Part shown: positions 16,000-25,724 of the stretch, piece by piece
Numbering within the stretch: position 1 is the first letter of the stretch
How the letters are laid out: each line of letters opens with the position of its first letter
DNA from: Ferruginibacter sp.
GTDB lineage: Bacteria > Bacteroidota > Bacteroidia > Chitinophagales > Chitinophagaceae
DNA: 64,000 bases
NCBI GenBank assembly: GCA_013141115.1
Contig: JABFRP010000002.1
Location: 1,042,647-1,106,646, forward strand
Direction of reading: 5' to 3'
Notes under the pieces: generated by a model
The model's input: only the letters and a program-made list of their open reading frames with translations
What the model was told of the DNA's origin: nothing
Databases searched by the model: none
Position numbers and translations under genes: made by a program

Positions 16000-16725
16000 A
16001 TGTTAAAGTATTTTTTTACATTAATGGCAGGTATTGTAATTACTGCTGCTGTAATAGCCCAGCCATCAGTAAAGGCTAAGGCCTTTTTTAACAATGGCAT
16101 TAAATTTAAAGAGAGCGGAATGGTTTTAGAAGCCGTCGCTTCTTTTAAAAAAGCAATTGCATTAAATAAAAAATATGATTCTGCTTATCTGGAATTAGGC
16201 ATGTTATATGTAAAGTTCAGCAAAGCTGATAGTGCAATTATGACACTTAAAAATGCAGTAAAATTTAACCCGGCTTTTACTAATGCCTATATTGCCATGG
16301 GTAATATTTACAGAGATTACACCAAAAACCCTGACGAAGCCATTGTTAATTATTTAAGTGCATTAAAAACTGACAGCAGCAATAAAACAACCCTGTACAG
16401 TATTGCCTGGTGCTATAACGCAAAAGAATATCACAGGGAAGCAATAAAATACGCCATTAAAGCATTGGAGATTGATAATAATTATAAACCCGCTTATAAT
16501 GAATTGGGCCATGCTTACCGCAAGCTGGGTGCCTATGAAGAAGCGGTAACCCAGTTTAAAAAAAATATGGCCGTATCTGTAAACGAACTACCCTATTTGT
16601 ATAGCGGCTACTGCTACATAGAGCTAAAGCAAAAAGAAAATGCTTTACTGATGTTTGATGAGCTGAATAAATTAAATCCTAAAATGGCGGAAGCGCTTAA
16701 AAAAAGGATTGATACCATGCAGTAA
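16000..16725 (+). CDS. Exported TPR-repeat protein
   Basis: A 241-residue protein with a signal peptide (MLKYFFTLMAGIVITAAVIAQ) and about five tetratricopeptide repeats. The recurring pattern is seen in NNGIKFKESGMVLEAVASFK, SAYLELGMLYVKFSKADSA, NAYIAMGNIYRDYTKNPDEA, ALEIDNNYKPAYNELGHAY. TPRs are protein-protein interaction scaffolds. Probably periplasmic. Partner unknown; it precedes a GT4 glycosyltransferase by 74 bases. Confidence 0.8.
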   Translation: MLKYFFTLMAGIVITAAVIAQPSVKAKAFFNNGIKFKESGMVLEAVASFKKAIALNKKYDSAYLELGMLYVKFSKADSAIMTLKNAVKFNPAFTNAYIAMGNIYRDYTKNPDEAIVNYLSALKTDSSNKTTLYSIAWCYNAKEYHREAIKYAIKALEIDNNYKPAYNELGHAYRKLGAYEEAVTQFKKNMAVSVNELPYLYSGYCYIELKQKENALLMFDELNKLNPKMAEALKKRIDTMQ

Positions 16726-16787
16726 AACTCAATAGCTAAACAAGGCTGGTTTAAAAAACTTCTTTTTGCTGCTGCAAAACAATTTAA

Positions 16788-16794
16788 TATTTTG
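16788..16794 (+). promoter_or_regulatory. Candidate -7 promoter box upstream of the GT4 gene
   Basis: TATTTTG lies five bases before the ATG at 16800, followed by C as in the other boxes of this window. Confidence 0.35.
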
Positions 16795-16799
16795 CACCA

Positions 16800-17852
16800 A
16801 TGAAGAAGGTATTGGTTGACATGCATAGGCTGGGTAAAAACAAATTCAATGGCCTGTACATTTATTCTTACCACATCGGCCAGCAACTTATAAAAAAAAA
16901 GCCCGGCAATATTAGTTTATTTTATTACCTGCCTAAAGATCTGATGGGCTTTTTTGGTAATGGTGTACAATACATCATTCAAAAATCGCTGGATAAATTT
17001 TTTCACCGCAAAGCACTGGGTTTTGATATCTGGCACAGCACTACCACACTTTCCTGGTACATGCCGGCATCAAAAAAAACAAAATTTATTTTTACCCTGC
17101 ATGATATTAATTTTTTAATTGAAAATCCGGAAGAAGTAAAGAGTAATAACCGTAATTTAAAATTGATACAGCAAAGAATTAACAGGGCCGATCATATTAT
17201 TGCTATATCTCACTTTGCCCTGCAGCAGGCCCGGCAACATTTACAACTGGGCAGTAAGCCGGCAACTGTAATATACAATGGCTGCACCTATATTACCATT
17301 CCGCCAAAGGAAAATGAGCCTGCATACCAACCCAGTGTTCCTTTTTTATTTTCGATTGGTTTGGTACAAAAGAGAAAAAATTTTCACACTATAATTCCTT
17401 TGTTGAAAAACAATAACTACCAATATATTATTGCCGGTATTGATAATTACGATTACAAACAAATCATTTTAGCAGAGGCTGCAAAATATAATGTTAATGA
17501 CAGGGTTATTTTTACCGGGCCGGTTACTGAGGAAGAAAAAGTTTGGTATTACAAACACTGTTTGGCATTTATGTTTCCATCTTTTGCTGAAGGTTTTGGT
17601 TTGCCGGTAGTTGAAGCCATGTATTTTGGCAAGCCCGTTTTTATAAGCAAGGAAACGAGCTTGCCGGAAGTAGGTGGCGATGTGGCTTATTATTTCTCAT
17701 CTTTTGAAGCCGATACTATGATTCAGGTTTTTAATGATGGTATGGCGCATTACAACAACACCCATCCGCAGCAAAAAATACAACAGCAGGCAGGTAAATT
17801 TTCTTTTGAAACTGCTGCAGAAGAAATTTACAGGATTTATGAAACTTTGTAA
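16800..17852 (+). CDS. Glycosyltransferase family 4
   Basis: A 350-residue GT-B glycosyltransferase. GT4 signatures include FSIGLVQKRKNF, and, near the C-terminus, PSFAEGFGLPVVEAMYFGKPV with the nucleotide-sugar-binding E(x7)E pair. Likely a mannosyl- or other hexosyltransferase for cell-surface glycan, acting on the cytoplasmic face. It is the first gene of a glycan cluster with an FkbM methyltransferase and a GT9-like protein on the same strand, with 40- and 3-base gaps. Confidence 0.85.
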   Translation: MKKVLVDMHRLGKNKFNGLYIYSYHIGQQLIKKKPGNISLFYYLPKDLMGFFGNGVQYIIQKSLDKFFHRKALGFDIWHSTTTLSWYMPASKKTKFIFTLHDINFLIENPEEVKSNNRNLKLIQQRINRADHIIAISHFALQQARQHLQLGSKPATVIYNGCTYITIPPKENEPAYQPSVPFLFSIGLVQKRKNFHTIIPLLKNNNYQYIIAGIDNYDYKQIILAEAAKYNVNDRVIFTGPVTEEEKVWYYKHCLAFMFPSFAEGFGLPVVEAMYFGKPVFISKETSLPEVGGDVAYYFSSFEADTMIQVFNDGMAHYNNTHPQQKIQQQAGKFSFETAAEEIYRIYETL

Positions 17853-17863
17853 AATAATACGGG

Positions 17864-17872
17864 TAACCTTTG
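17864..17872 (+). promoter_or_regulatory. Candidate -7 promoter box upstream of the FkbM gene
   Basis: TAACCTTTG, 20 bases before the ATG at 17893, with the following C. Longer spacer than the canonical box; weak. Confidence 0.25.
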
Positions 17873-17892
17873 CAATAAATTAAATCACTACA

Positions 17893-18678
17893 ATGTCGTT
17901 AAAAAAATATTTTCAGCTATCAAAAAACATAAAGAACTGGACCGCTTACTTTGCCCGTAAAGCAGATAAGGGTGAAACCACCCGGTATATTACACGTGGC
18001 GAGCCGTTGGTTTTTGATGTGCCTGCAAATTTTTACCACGTATTCAGAGAAATGTTTATGGAGGACTTTTACAATATCTCCAGCATTATAAAACAATTGC
18101 CTGCCCAATCCACCATTGTAGATATTGGGGGTAATGTTGGTTATTTTAGTTTTTTAATTGCAAGCAAAATGCCTGCTGCAAAAATTTTGGCTTACGAACC
18201 TATTGTTTCCAACGTAGCCGTATTCAACAAAAACATAAGTATAAACCCGGCATTACAAAACAGGATGAGTGTACAACAAAAAGCGGTTACCGGAAAACCG
18301 GTTGATTTTGTAGAGATATTTTTTGATGATACCGAAGCCAACACCGTTGTGGCCTCCATTTTTGAAAGTTTTGCCAAAGAGAATAAAAAAGCCACTCAAA
18401 TTGCAGCAATCAGTTTGGCAGAAATTATTGAGTTGAATAAATTAAAAAGTATCGATCTTTTAAAACTTGATTGCGAAGGCAGCGAGTATCCGATTTTATA
18501 TGAATCGGACAGCAGCATTTTTGATACAATAAAAAATATGGTAATAGAAGTGCATGACCTTGATACCGACCAAAAAAACAATACTGCACTTAAAGCATTT
18601 TTAACAGCAAAGGGTTATCAAATAACAGAAACTATGGGTGAAAATGATTGCCCTTCAATTTTTGCCTACAAAAAATAA
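17893..18678 (+). CDS. FkbM family methyltransferase
   Basis: A 261-residue SAM-dependent methyltransferase of the FkbM type. The SAM site is at VDIGGNVGYFSFLIA and LAYEPI, and the signature LKLDCEGSEYPIL is complete. In glycan loci FkbM proteins O-methylate sugars. It lies between a GT4 and a GT9-like gene, so methylation of a surface glycan is likely. Acceptor unknown. Confidence 0.88.
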   Translation: MSLKKYFQLSKNIKNWTAYFARKADKGETTRYITRGEPLVFDVPANFYHVFREMFMEDFYNISSIIKQLPAQSTIVDIGGNVGYFSFLIASKMPAAKILAYEPIVSNVAVFNKNISINPALQNRMSVQQKAVTGKPVDFVEIFFDDTEANTVVASIFESFAKENKKATQIAAISLAEIIELNKLKSIDLLKLDCEGSEYPILYESDSSIFDTIKNMVIEVHDLDTDQKNNTALKAFLTAKGYQITETMGENDCPSIFAYKK

Positions 18679-18681
18679 TGT

Positions 18682-19572
18682 ATGAACAAGTTGCAAAAAA
18701 TGCTGGTAAAAATGCGCAGCACCGAGCAATACAGGAATATTGTATTTGCCGAAAGATTAAGCAGGATAACGCAGCCGGATCTAAATATCAACTCAAATAA
18801 GTCTGTTATTAATTTTAAGCACAGCGGTAATGCCGGCGATATTATTTATTCTTTACCCGCTTTAATTACACTATCTGAAGGCAAAAAAGCCAATTTATAT
18901 TTAAGAACAAATCAGCCTGGCAATTATGGAAAAAATCCTCATCCGCTGGGCAGTTTGATGCTAAATGATAAGATTGTTGAAATGCTTCAACCACTACTGC
19001 AACAGCAAGATTATATTAATGATTGCAGTGTTTTTTCCGGCACCGAAACAATTGATTTTGACTTGGACAAAGTGAGAGATTATCCATGGAGTTTTTCGAG
19101 AGGTGATTTGGCCAGGTTGTATTTTATGGTTTTTAATGCCCATTACGATTTGCAAAAACCCTGGTTGCATGTTGTACCCGACAATAATTTTAACAACAGT
19201 ATTGTATTGGCCCGTAGCCAAAGGTATAATGCACCAGGTATTGATTATTCTTTTTTAAAAAAATACAGCAATATTTATTTTGTGGGGGTAGAAACTGAAT
19301 ACCAGTTAATGAAAGCCCAAATTCCCAAACTGCAATTTATTAAGGTGAAAAATTTTTTAGAGATGGCTTCAGTAATTGCAGGAAGTAAACTGTTTATTGG
19401 CAACCAGTCTTTCCCATTTTCACTGGCAGAAGCACAAAAGACAAACCGGCTTTTAGAAGTATATTTTCAATGCCCCAATGTAATTACTACCGGTAACAAT
19501 GGTTATGATTTTTGTTTTCAACCACAATTTGAAAAATTGGTAAAAGACAGGTACGAAAATTTACAAGGCTAA
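18682..19572 (+). CDS. GT9-like glycosyltransferase-fold protein
   Basis: A 296-residue protein three bases after the FkbM gene. It opens, after a 40-residue lead, with NFKHSGNAGDIIYSLPAL, the glycine-rich start of heptosyltransferases (GT9), and ends with FIGNQSFPFSLAEA, where GT9 proteins have the C-terminal nucleotide-sugar site. The middle is not conserved enough for a firm assignment. Catalytic activity and sugar are uncertain; possibly a degenerate GT9 acting with the adjacent methyltransferase. Confidence 0.6.
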   Translation: MNKLQKMLVKMRSTEQYRNIVFAERLSRITQPDLNINSNKSVINFKHSGNAGDIIYSLPALITLSEGKKANLYLRTNQPGNYGKNPHPLGSLMLNDKIVEMLQPLLQQQDYINDCSVFSGTETIDFDLDKVRDYPWSFSRGDLARLYFMVFNAHYDLQKPWLHVVPDNNFNNSIVLARSQRYNAPGIDYSFLKKYSNIYFVGVETEYQLMKAQIPKLQFIKVKNFLEMASVIAGSKLFIGNQSFPFSLAEAQKTNRLLEVYFQCPNVITTGNNGYDFCFQPQFEKLVKDRYENLQG

Positions 19573-19615
19573 AATTTCAGCATTACTAACTGTAAGCTAG
19601 CTTTTCCCTTTTTTC

Positions 19616-20389
19616 TCACAAATTTAAATAGTGATCTTTTAATGCTTTCCAATCTACCAATGGTGTTATGGTATCTGCATGCATGTGTGTAGATAAGCCC
19701 GGTAAAGGAGATAAACAGAGTGCTTTGTTTTTAAAATTTTTGTAGCCAAAAAGTTTTTTACTCAACAAGCCATCATTGGCACCAACAGATGATTTATTAA
19801 ACAGCTGTAAATGTTTCTTTATAGTTTTTGCTTGTGCAATAAAGGTGAATGTAATGTTGGTTACCTGCCGCCAGTGGCAATCGGAAGAATGCAGGATATA
19901 ATATTGCCGGATATCATTTGCTGCATACCTGTCGGGATAATCGGGCGGAAATATAACGATGGGTGTTTTGCCCGGCTCAAAGAATGTGTTGTTTAAAAAA
20001 GAGTTAGGGGGCAACTTTAAAACGGTTTCTTTTTCTGCAATTAAGTTATCAATAAAACGAAAAGTTTCAGGTTTGTGCAAATAATCGTCTTCGCAAAAAT
20101 AAACCCATTCATCATCCGGCAAGCCAGCAGCAATTTTTATACATTGCCTTATCGATTCATCGTTGCCATAGTTACCATTACTAAACTGCACATTGTATCC
20201 TTTAAAAAAATCTAGCATTTCATCGGATAACTTGTCGCCCAGTACGGTAATATGATGCGGAATTTCCTGCACAGCATGGTAAAGACTTTTAAAACAAATT
20301 TTAATTAAGGTTTTTTTATCTAACCCAAAAGGCCGGGGAGAATTATTAACTGCATTTACCACATCGCATGTTCTGAAAATTATGTGCAT
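19616..20389 (-). CDS. GT-A fold glycosyltransferase-like protein
   Basis: A 257-residue protein beginning MHIIFRTCDVVNAVNNSPRPFG. A DxD-like acidic motif is at YFCEDDY, followed by a C-terminal region with conserved SSVGANDGLLS and a His-rich end (STHMHADT). The fold and motifs resemble family 2-type glycosyltransferases rather than classical GT2 enzymes. It lies convergent to the GT4-FkbM-GT9 cluster and is presumably part of the same surface-glycan function. Sugar unknown. Confidence 0.65.
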   Translation of the reverse strand: MHIIFRTCDVVNAVNNSPRPFGLDKKTLIKICFKSLYHAVQEIPHHITVLGDKLSDEMLDFFKGYNVQFSNGNYGNDESIRQCIKIAAGLPDDEWVYFCEDDYLHKPETFRFIDNLIAEKETVLKLPPNSFLNNTFFEPGKTPIVIFPPDYPDRYAANDIRQYYILHSSDCHWRQVTNITFTFIAQAKTIKKHLQLFNKSSVGANDGLLSKKLFGYKNFKNKALCLSPLPGLSTHMHADTITPLVDWKALKDHYLNL

Positions 20390-20468
20390 CCGTATTGTTT
20401 ATTTAAAATAAAAGTACTGCGTTTTCGGGAATCAGCTGTCTCTTTTTACTTAAAGCTGTACATAAAAA

Positions 20469-20498
20469 AACAGCAAATACATTTTAGTATTTGCTGTT
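20469..20498 (-). terminator. Rho-independent terminator of typA
   Basis: A perfect 12-bp stem (20469-20480 with 20487-20498) around a six-base loop; on the minus strand it is followed by a run of T. Immediately after the typA stop codon. Confidence 0.85.
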
Positions 20499-20524
20499 TG
20501 TATAATGTTATATTTCCAGTATAA

Positions 20525-22336
20525 TTAAGCTGTTTCTGTTTTCATCGACTTAGATACTCTTGAGCGTTCGTTTTCGTCAAGTATTACTTTACGCATACGA
20601 ATACTTTTTGGTGTTACTTCAATACACTCATCCTGCTGAATATACTCCATGCACTCTTCTAAAGTCATCATAATTTTAGGAGCAGCTTTGCTGGCATCAT
20701 CACTACCGCTTGCACGGTGGTTGGTTAATTTTTTAGGCTCAGTTGCGTTTACATTTAAATCGCCTGGCTTAATATGCTCGGCAATTATCTGGCCTGCATA
20801 AACCTCTTCACCCGGGTCAACAAAAAACCTTCCTCTATCCTGTAATTTATCAATAGAATAACCAGTTGTTCTTTCGGTATTTTTAGATAACAATACACCA
20901 TTACTTCTTCCGGGAATTACACCTTTCCAAGGGCGGTACTCAATAAAACGATGTGCCATTACAGCTTCTCCGGCGGTGCCAGTTAGCATGGTACTACGTA
21001 AACCTATTAAACCCCTTGATGGAATTTCAAATTCCAAATGCTGCATTTCGCCTTTACTTTCCATAATGGTCATTTCGCCTTTGCGTTGTGTAACCAGGTC
21101 AATTACTTTACCACTAAATTCAGAAGGTACATCTACCACTAAATTCTCATAAGGTTCATTTCTTTTACCATCAATTTCTTTCACCAATACTTGTGGGTTA
21201 CCTACAGTTAACTCAAAGCCTTCCCTTCTCATGGTTTCTATTAATATACCCAAATGCAAAATACCACGGCCATAAACTAAAAAGCTATCTGCACTATCCG
21301 AATCTTCTACACGAAGCGCCAGGTTTTTTTCTGTTTCTTTCATTAACCTGTCTCTTAAATGACGACTGGTTACAAACTTTCCTTCTCTTCCAAAAAACGG
21401 CGAGTTGTTAATACTGAACATCATGCTCATGGTTGGCTCATCCACACTAATTACCGGCAATGCTTCCGGAAACTCCACATCACAAATAGTATCGCCAATG
21501 TTAAATTCATCCAAACCAACTATTGCGCAAATATCGCCTGCACTTACTTCGGTAGCTTTCTTTTTACCTAATGCTTCAAAAGTGTACAGTTCTTTTACCT
21601 TCATTTTTTTGATACCGCCATCAGCCTGCACCAATGCAATTTGCTGTCCTTCTCTTACTGTACCACGGGCAACTTTACCTACTGCTATTCTTCCTAAAAA
21701 TGAAGAATAATCCAGTGAAGTAATTTGCATTTGTGTAGTTCCTTCATTTATTTTTGGCTCAGGTACATGCTCTAAAATAGCATCCAGTAAAGGGAAAATA
21801 TTATCAATTTCAGTAAGTGTAGTATTCATCCAGCCATTCTTACTACTACCATATATAGTAGGAAAGTTCAATTGCTCTTCTGTTGCATCCAGGTTAAAAA
21901 ACAATTCAAAAACTGCATCATGCACTTCGTCAGGGCGGCAATTGGGTTTATCTACTTTATTAATAACAACAATAGGATGTAACCCCAAATGCAACGCTTT
22001 TTGCAACACAAAACGTGTTTGTGGCATTGGTCCTTCAAAAGCATCTACCAACAACAATACACCATCCGCCATTTTCAATACTCTTTCTACCTCACCTCCA
22101 AAGTCACTATGGCCCGGAGTATCTATCACATTAATTTTTACACCTTTATAAGTTACAGATACGTTTTTACTGAAAATGGTAATACCTCTTTCTCTTTCAA
22201 GGTCATTATTATCCATTATCAATTCACCAGTTTCCTGGTTATCTCTAAAAATATTGGTGCTGTGTAAAATTTTGTCCACCAAAGTAGTTTTACCGTGATC
22301 TACGTGGGCAATAATGGCGATGTTACGAATGTTCAT
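20525..22336 (-). CDS. typA: Ribosome-associated GTPase TypA/BipA
   Basis: A 603-residue translational GTPase. The P-loop is AHVDHGKT at residues about 10-17, and switch II is DTPGHSDFGGEVERV. Further motifs: NKVDKPNCRPDEV and the C-terminal SRGLIGLRSTMLTGT. BipA binds the ribosome in stress and helps 50S assembly at low temperature. Full length with no oddities. Monocistronic, with its own terminator and about 290 bases of upstream sequence. Confidence 0.95.
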   Translation of the reverse strand: MNIRNIAIIAHVDHGKTTLVDKILHSTNIFRDNQETGELIMDNNDLERERGITIFSKNVSVTYKGVKINVIDTPGHSDFGGEVERVLKMADGVLLLVDAFEGPMPQTRFVLQKALHLGLHPIVVINKVDKPNCRPDEVHDAVFELFFNLDATEEQLNFPTIYGSSKNGWMNTTLTEIDNIFPLLDAILEHVPEPKINEGTTQMQITSLDYSSFLGRIAVGKVARGTVREGQQIALVQADGGIKKMKVKELYTFEALGKKKATEVSAGDICAIVGLDEFNIGDTICDVEFPEALPVISVDEPTMSMMFSINNSPFFGREGKFVTSRHLRDRLMKETEKNLALRVEDSDSADSFLVYGRGILHLGILIETMRREGFELTVGNPQVLVKEIDGKRNEPYENLVVDVPSEFSGKVIDLVTQRKGEMTIMESKGEMQHLEFEIPSRGLIGLRSTMLTGTAGEAVMAHRFIEYRPWKGVIPGRSNGVLLSKNTERTTGYSIDKLQDRGRFFVDPGEEVYAGQIIAEHIKPGDLNVNATEPKKLTNHRASGSDDASKAAPKIMMTLEECMEYIQQDECIEVTPKSIRMRKVILDENERSRVSKSMKTETA

Positions 22337-22622
22337 TGTCTAAGTATTGTGGTAAATTGTTGAAAACCAGCAGGGTTATCAATGTTACCTTTTTTTTTGA
22401 TGTGCAAAGGTACGTCATTTAACCCGGCTTTCCTTGTTAAATCACAATGAAATTGGGTACTGGTATGGCCTATAAATCAGCTTTGCAAATTGTTTTTAGC
22501 TGAATATGGCGCTTTATTAGTATGTACAAATTTGATATTAAATATATTTTTTACCATACTGTCTGATTAAAATCAACACAGCTTTTCAATTAAAACATTA
22601 TTATTGTTGAAAATTTTTACAC

Positions 22623-23081
22623 ATGAAGGAAGTAAGAAAAATTGGCAGCAGAAAAAGAATAGCATTGGTAGCGCATGATAATAAAAAGAAAGACCTGATT
22701 GAATGGGCAGAACATAATAAAGTGGTATTGGCCCGTCATGAATTAATAGCCACAGGCACCACGGGAAAGTTGCTGGAAGAAAAACTGGACCGGCCAGTGC
22801 AGAGAGTATTAAGTGGCCCGCTTGGTGGCGACCAGCAAATTGGTGCTATGATAGCTGAAGGAAAAATTGATGTATTGATTTTCTTTTGGGATCCAATGGA
22901 ATCGCAACCGCATGATAGCGATGTAAAAGCATTGCTTCGCCTGGGTGTGGCCTGGAATATTTTATTGGCTTGCGATAGAGCAACCGCCGATTTCATTCTT
23001 ACCTCGCCTTTAATGCACCAGGATTATGAAACCCAATTGCCCGATTACAGCGGCTATTTAAAAAGAAAAGTAGCCAAATAA
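22623..23081 (+). CDS. mgsA: Methylglyoxal synthase
   Basis: A 152-residue enzyme converting dihydroxyacetone phosphate to methylglyoxal and phosphate. The family motifs are there: ALVAHDNKK at the start, ATGTTG for phosphate binding near 43-48, SGPLGGDQQIG with the catalytic D70, and H97/D100 in SQPHDSD. Typical length and start. It is divergent from typA; the gap between them is 286 bases. Neighbours do not suggest regulation. Confidence 0.93.
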   Translation: MKEVRKIGSRKRIALVAHDNKKKDLIEWAEHNKVVLARHELIATGTTGKLLEEKLDRPVQRVLSGPLGGDQQIGAMIAEGKIDVLIFFWDPMESQPHDSDVKALLRLGVAWNILLACDRATADFILTSPLMHQDYETQLPDYSGYLKRKVAK

Positions 23082-23091
23082 ATACTTAGGG

Positions 23092-24219
23092 TTATACTCT
23101 GATGTAGATTTTTCTTTTATCTAAAATATAACCTACCAGCCAGCACAACAACATAAACGAAAGGGCAAATAGAAAAGAGCCTGTGTAGCTGCCTGCATAA
23201 GAAAAAACATGGTTGTATGTCCATTGATAAAAAGCCGTTTTGCTATCTGCTTTAAAAAACCATAAAAGAATAGCACCTAATTCGGAAAGTAAATAAATGA
23301 ATAACGGGTTTCGCCCCATTACTTCAAAAAAGTAGGTCCAGCTGGTTTTTTGTTTAAAGTTGATGATGTAGATAATGGCCGCAATTATTACACAATCCAA
23401 ACCAACAGTAAGTAATACAAAAGAGCTGGTCCATAATTTTTTATTTACCGGAAAACTAAAGTTCCAGCAATACGCTGCAAAAATTAATGCTGCACCGGTA
23501 AGCAATAAAATGGTAAGTCCTTCAAAACTGTTGCCTTTTTGCTGAATATATTTTCCCACAAAATAGCCTGCTGTTACATTTACTATTGCGGGCAACGTAC
23601 TTAATAAGCCTTCCGGATCAAAAGCCACGCCCTCGCCATGATATAAATGTTTTTCACCCAGCAACCATACATCTAACCTAGCCCCGGCATTGGTTTGCAT
23701 GCCCAGCGGATCAGTTGCATCGCCAAATAAATATAGCAGTATCCAGTAAGCAAATAAAAATAGCACACTTAGTATAAGTGCAGCTTTAGGCTTACAGTAA
23801 TAAATTATTAATGATGCTATGCCATAGCACAATGCAATTCGTTGCAACACGCCAAACACTCTTGTTTCAGCAAAAGGAGAAAAAATAAAATTTCCTGCCA
23901 CATCCCTCCTTACAAACGGAAACCAGTACATAAGATAACCCAATAAAAAAATGATAGCAGTTCTTTTAAAAATTTTCCATGGTACTTCTCTTTGCGAAAG
24001 ATTACTCCATTTAGGCATTACAAAACTCATTGCATTACCCACTGCAAATAAAAATGAAGGGAATACTAAATCAGTTGGTGTAAAGCCATGCCAACTGGCA
24101 TGCAGCAGCGGCGAAAATGTAGTGGCACCGTTTCCCGGTGTGTTTACAATGATCATAAAACAAATGGTCATTCCACGAAATACATCCAGGGCAGTAAAAC
24201 GTTGAGCAGTTGTAATCAT
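23092..24219 (-). CDS. HGSNAT/NagX-like membrane acyltransferase (DUF5009)
   Basis: A 375-residue polytopic membrane protein from the ATG at 24219; a TTG two codons upstream is also in frame. It carries about ten hydrophobic helices and the family start ALDVFRGMTICFMIIVN with a histidine in LLHASWHGFTPTDLVFP. Homologues are annotated as heparan-alpha-glucosaminide N-acetyltransferase-like (NagX, DUF5009), which transfer acetyl groups across the membrane to amino sugars. A role in glycan or N-acetylhexosamine metabolism is plausible. Confidence 0.8.
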   Translation of the reverse strand: MITTAQRFTALDVFRGMTICFMIIVNTPGNGATTFSPLLHASWHGFTPTDLVFPSFLFAVGNAMSFVMPKWSNLSQREVPWKIFKRTAIIFLLGYLMYWFPFVRRDVAGNFIFSPFAETRVFGVLQRIALCYGIASLIIYYCKPKAALILSVLFLFAYWILLYLFGDATDPLGMQTNAGARLDVWLLGEKHLYHGEGVAFDPEGLLSTLPAIVNVTAGYFVGKYIQQKGNSFEGLTILLLTGAALIFAAYCWNFSFPVNKKLWTSSFVLLTVGLDCVIIAAIIYIINFKQKTSWTYFFEVMGRNPLFIYLLSELGAILLWFFKADSKTAFYQWTYNHVFSYAGSYTGSFLFALSFMLLCWLVGYILDKRKIYIRV

Positions 24220-24315
24220 AAGCAAGCGTTGTGTGGTACAAAATAAACATTTTTTATTACGCCCTAAACATTTGTAACTTTAAGTATACCAATTTTTAAT
24301 ATTAAATTTTTGCTT

Positions 24316-25683
24316 ATGTCAAAATCCTGGACACGCCGTGATGCCATACGGGCTTTAGGTCTTTCTTTTGGAACCGCAGCACTCCCGCTTTCTTCGTGGG
24401 CAGTTGACGAAAACAAGCAACGCATTTTATTACCCAATAAAAAAGTAAATTTAGATAAAGCTGTTACAGCCATAGTTTGCGGTGCAGGCAACAGGGGCAA
24501 TGTATACGGCGGCTACTCGTTACAGTACCCCGATCAGTTGGATATTGTTGGCGTGGCAGAACCTATTGCTATACGCAATGAGCGTTATGCAACCAAACAC
24601 AATATAAAAGCAGAGAATCGCTTTACCACATGGGAAGATGTTTTTAACCGCCCCAAATTTGCAGATGCCATTATTATTACCACGCCAGACAATTTGCATT
24701 ACGGCCCCTGCATGAAGGCTTTGTCCATGGGTTATGATGTATTGCTGGAAAAACCCATTTCTCCCAGCGAAAAAGAATGCCGTGATATTTTAGCACTGGC
24801 AAAAAAAACCGGCCGCATTGTTGCCGTATGCCATGTACTTCGCTATGCCCCTTACTTTGTAAAATTGAAAGAGATTATGCAGAGTGGTGTATTGGGAGAT
24901 ATTGTAAGTATACAACACCTGGAACCCATTGAACATTTGCATATGAGCCACTCTTATGTTAGGGGCAACTGGCACAACAGTAAACAAACTACTCCTATCA
25001 TACTGGCAAAATCCTGCCACGATCTGGATATATTAAGATGGATGCTGGAAAAACCTTGCACCCATATACAAGCTTTTGGCAACCTGAAGTGGTTCACCCA
25101 AAAAAATGCACCCGAAGGCAGCACAGCCCGCTGTACCGATGGTTGTAAAGTGGAAGGCAAATGCCCTTATTCAGCTTTAGAAATTTATTACCGCAAGCGG
25201 CAGCGCAATTATGTTTTTGATTTACCCGATGAAAAAGACAAACAAGCCGCCTATGTTTTAGAGCAATTAAAAACCACCAACTATGGCCGTTGTGTGTATC
25301 GTATGGATAACGACCAGCCCGATCACTACACCAGTAATATTTTATTTAAAGATGGTGTAACGGCTGCATTTTCTATGGAAGCATTTACCTCTTACGAAGG
25401 TAGAAGAACAAGAGTAATGGGAAGTTTGGGTGATGTGGTGGGTGATATGAGTTCGTTTGTAATGACTGATTTTTTAACCGGCAAAAAAACAGAATGGAAA
25501 CAGGATACTGACGGGCATGGCGGCGGCGACTGGAGATTAGTTACCGATTGGATTAAAGCAGTATCAGAGCACAATCCTGCATTGCTAACTTCTACCATTG
25601 ATGCCTCTATTGAAAGCCATGTAATGGGTTTTATGGCAGAAGAAAGCCGGAAGAATAAGAAAGTGATGGAGGTAAAATTGTAA
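24316..25683 (+). CDS. Tat-exported Gfo/Idh/MocA oxidoreductase
   Basis: A 455-residue protein from the ATG at 24316. It begins with a twin-arginine signal (TRRDAIRALGL, RR at 7-8), suggesting export of a folded, cofactor-loaded enzyme. The Rossmann domain follows with VCGAGNRGNVY, then EKPIS near residue 145, the typical Gfo/Idh/MocA lysine site. Several cysteines in the middle (RCTDGCKVEGKCPY) could bind metal. Sugar or inositol substrate expected but unknown. Typical of Bacteroidota polysaccharide use; no glycoside hydrolase is nearby. Confidence 0.85.
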   Translation: MSKSWTRRDAIRALGLSFGTAALPLSSWAVDENKQRILLPNKKVNLDKAVTAIVCGAGNRGNVYGGYSLQYPDQLDIVGVAEPIAIRNERYATKHNIKAENRFTTWEDVFNRPKFADAIIITTPDNLHYGPCMKALSMGYDVLLEKPISPSEKECRDILALAKKTGRIVAVCHVLRYAPYFVKLKEIMQSGVLGDIVSIQHLEPIEHLHMSHSYVRGNWHNSKQTTPIILAKSCHDLDILRWMLEKPCTHIQAFGNLKWFTQKNAPEGSTARCTDGCKVEGKCPYSALEIYYRKRQRNYVFDLPDEKDKQAAYVLEQLKTTNYGRCVYRMDNDQPDHYTSNILFKDGVTAAFSMEAFTSYEGRRTRVMGSLGDVVGDMSSFVMTDFLTGKKTEWKQDTDGHGGGDWRLVTDWIKAVSEHNPALLTSTIDASIESHVMGFMAEESRKNKKVMEVKL

Positions 25684-25712
25684 AGAACGCAATCAGAGTT
25701 CGATAAATCCGC

Positions 25713-25719
25713 TATTTTG
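25713..25719 (+). promoter_or_regulatory. Candidate -7 promoter box upstream of the LBF_2804-like gene
   Basis: TATTTTG followed by C, six bases before a GTG start at 25725. Confidence 0.3.
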
Positions 25720-25724
25720 CAATA

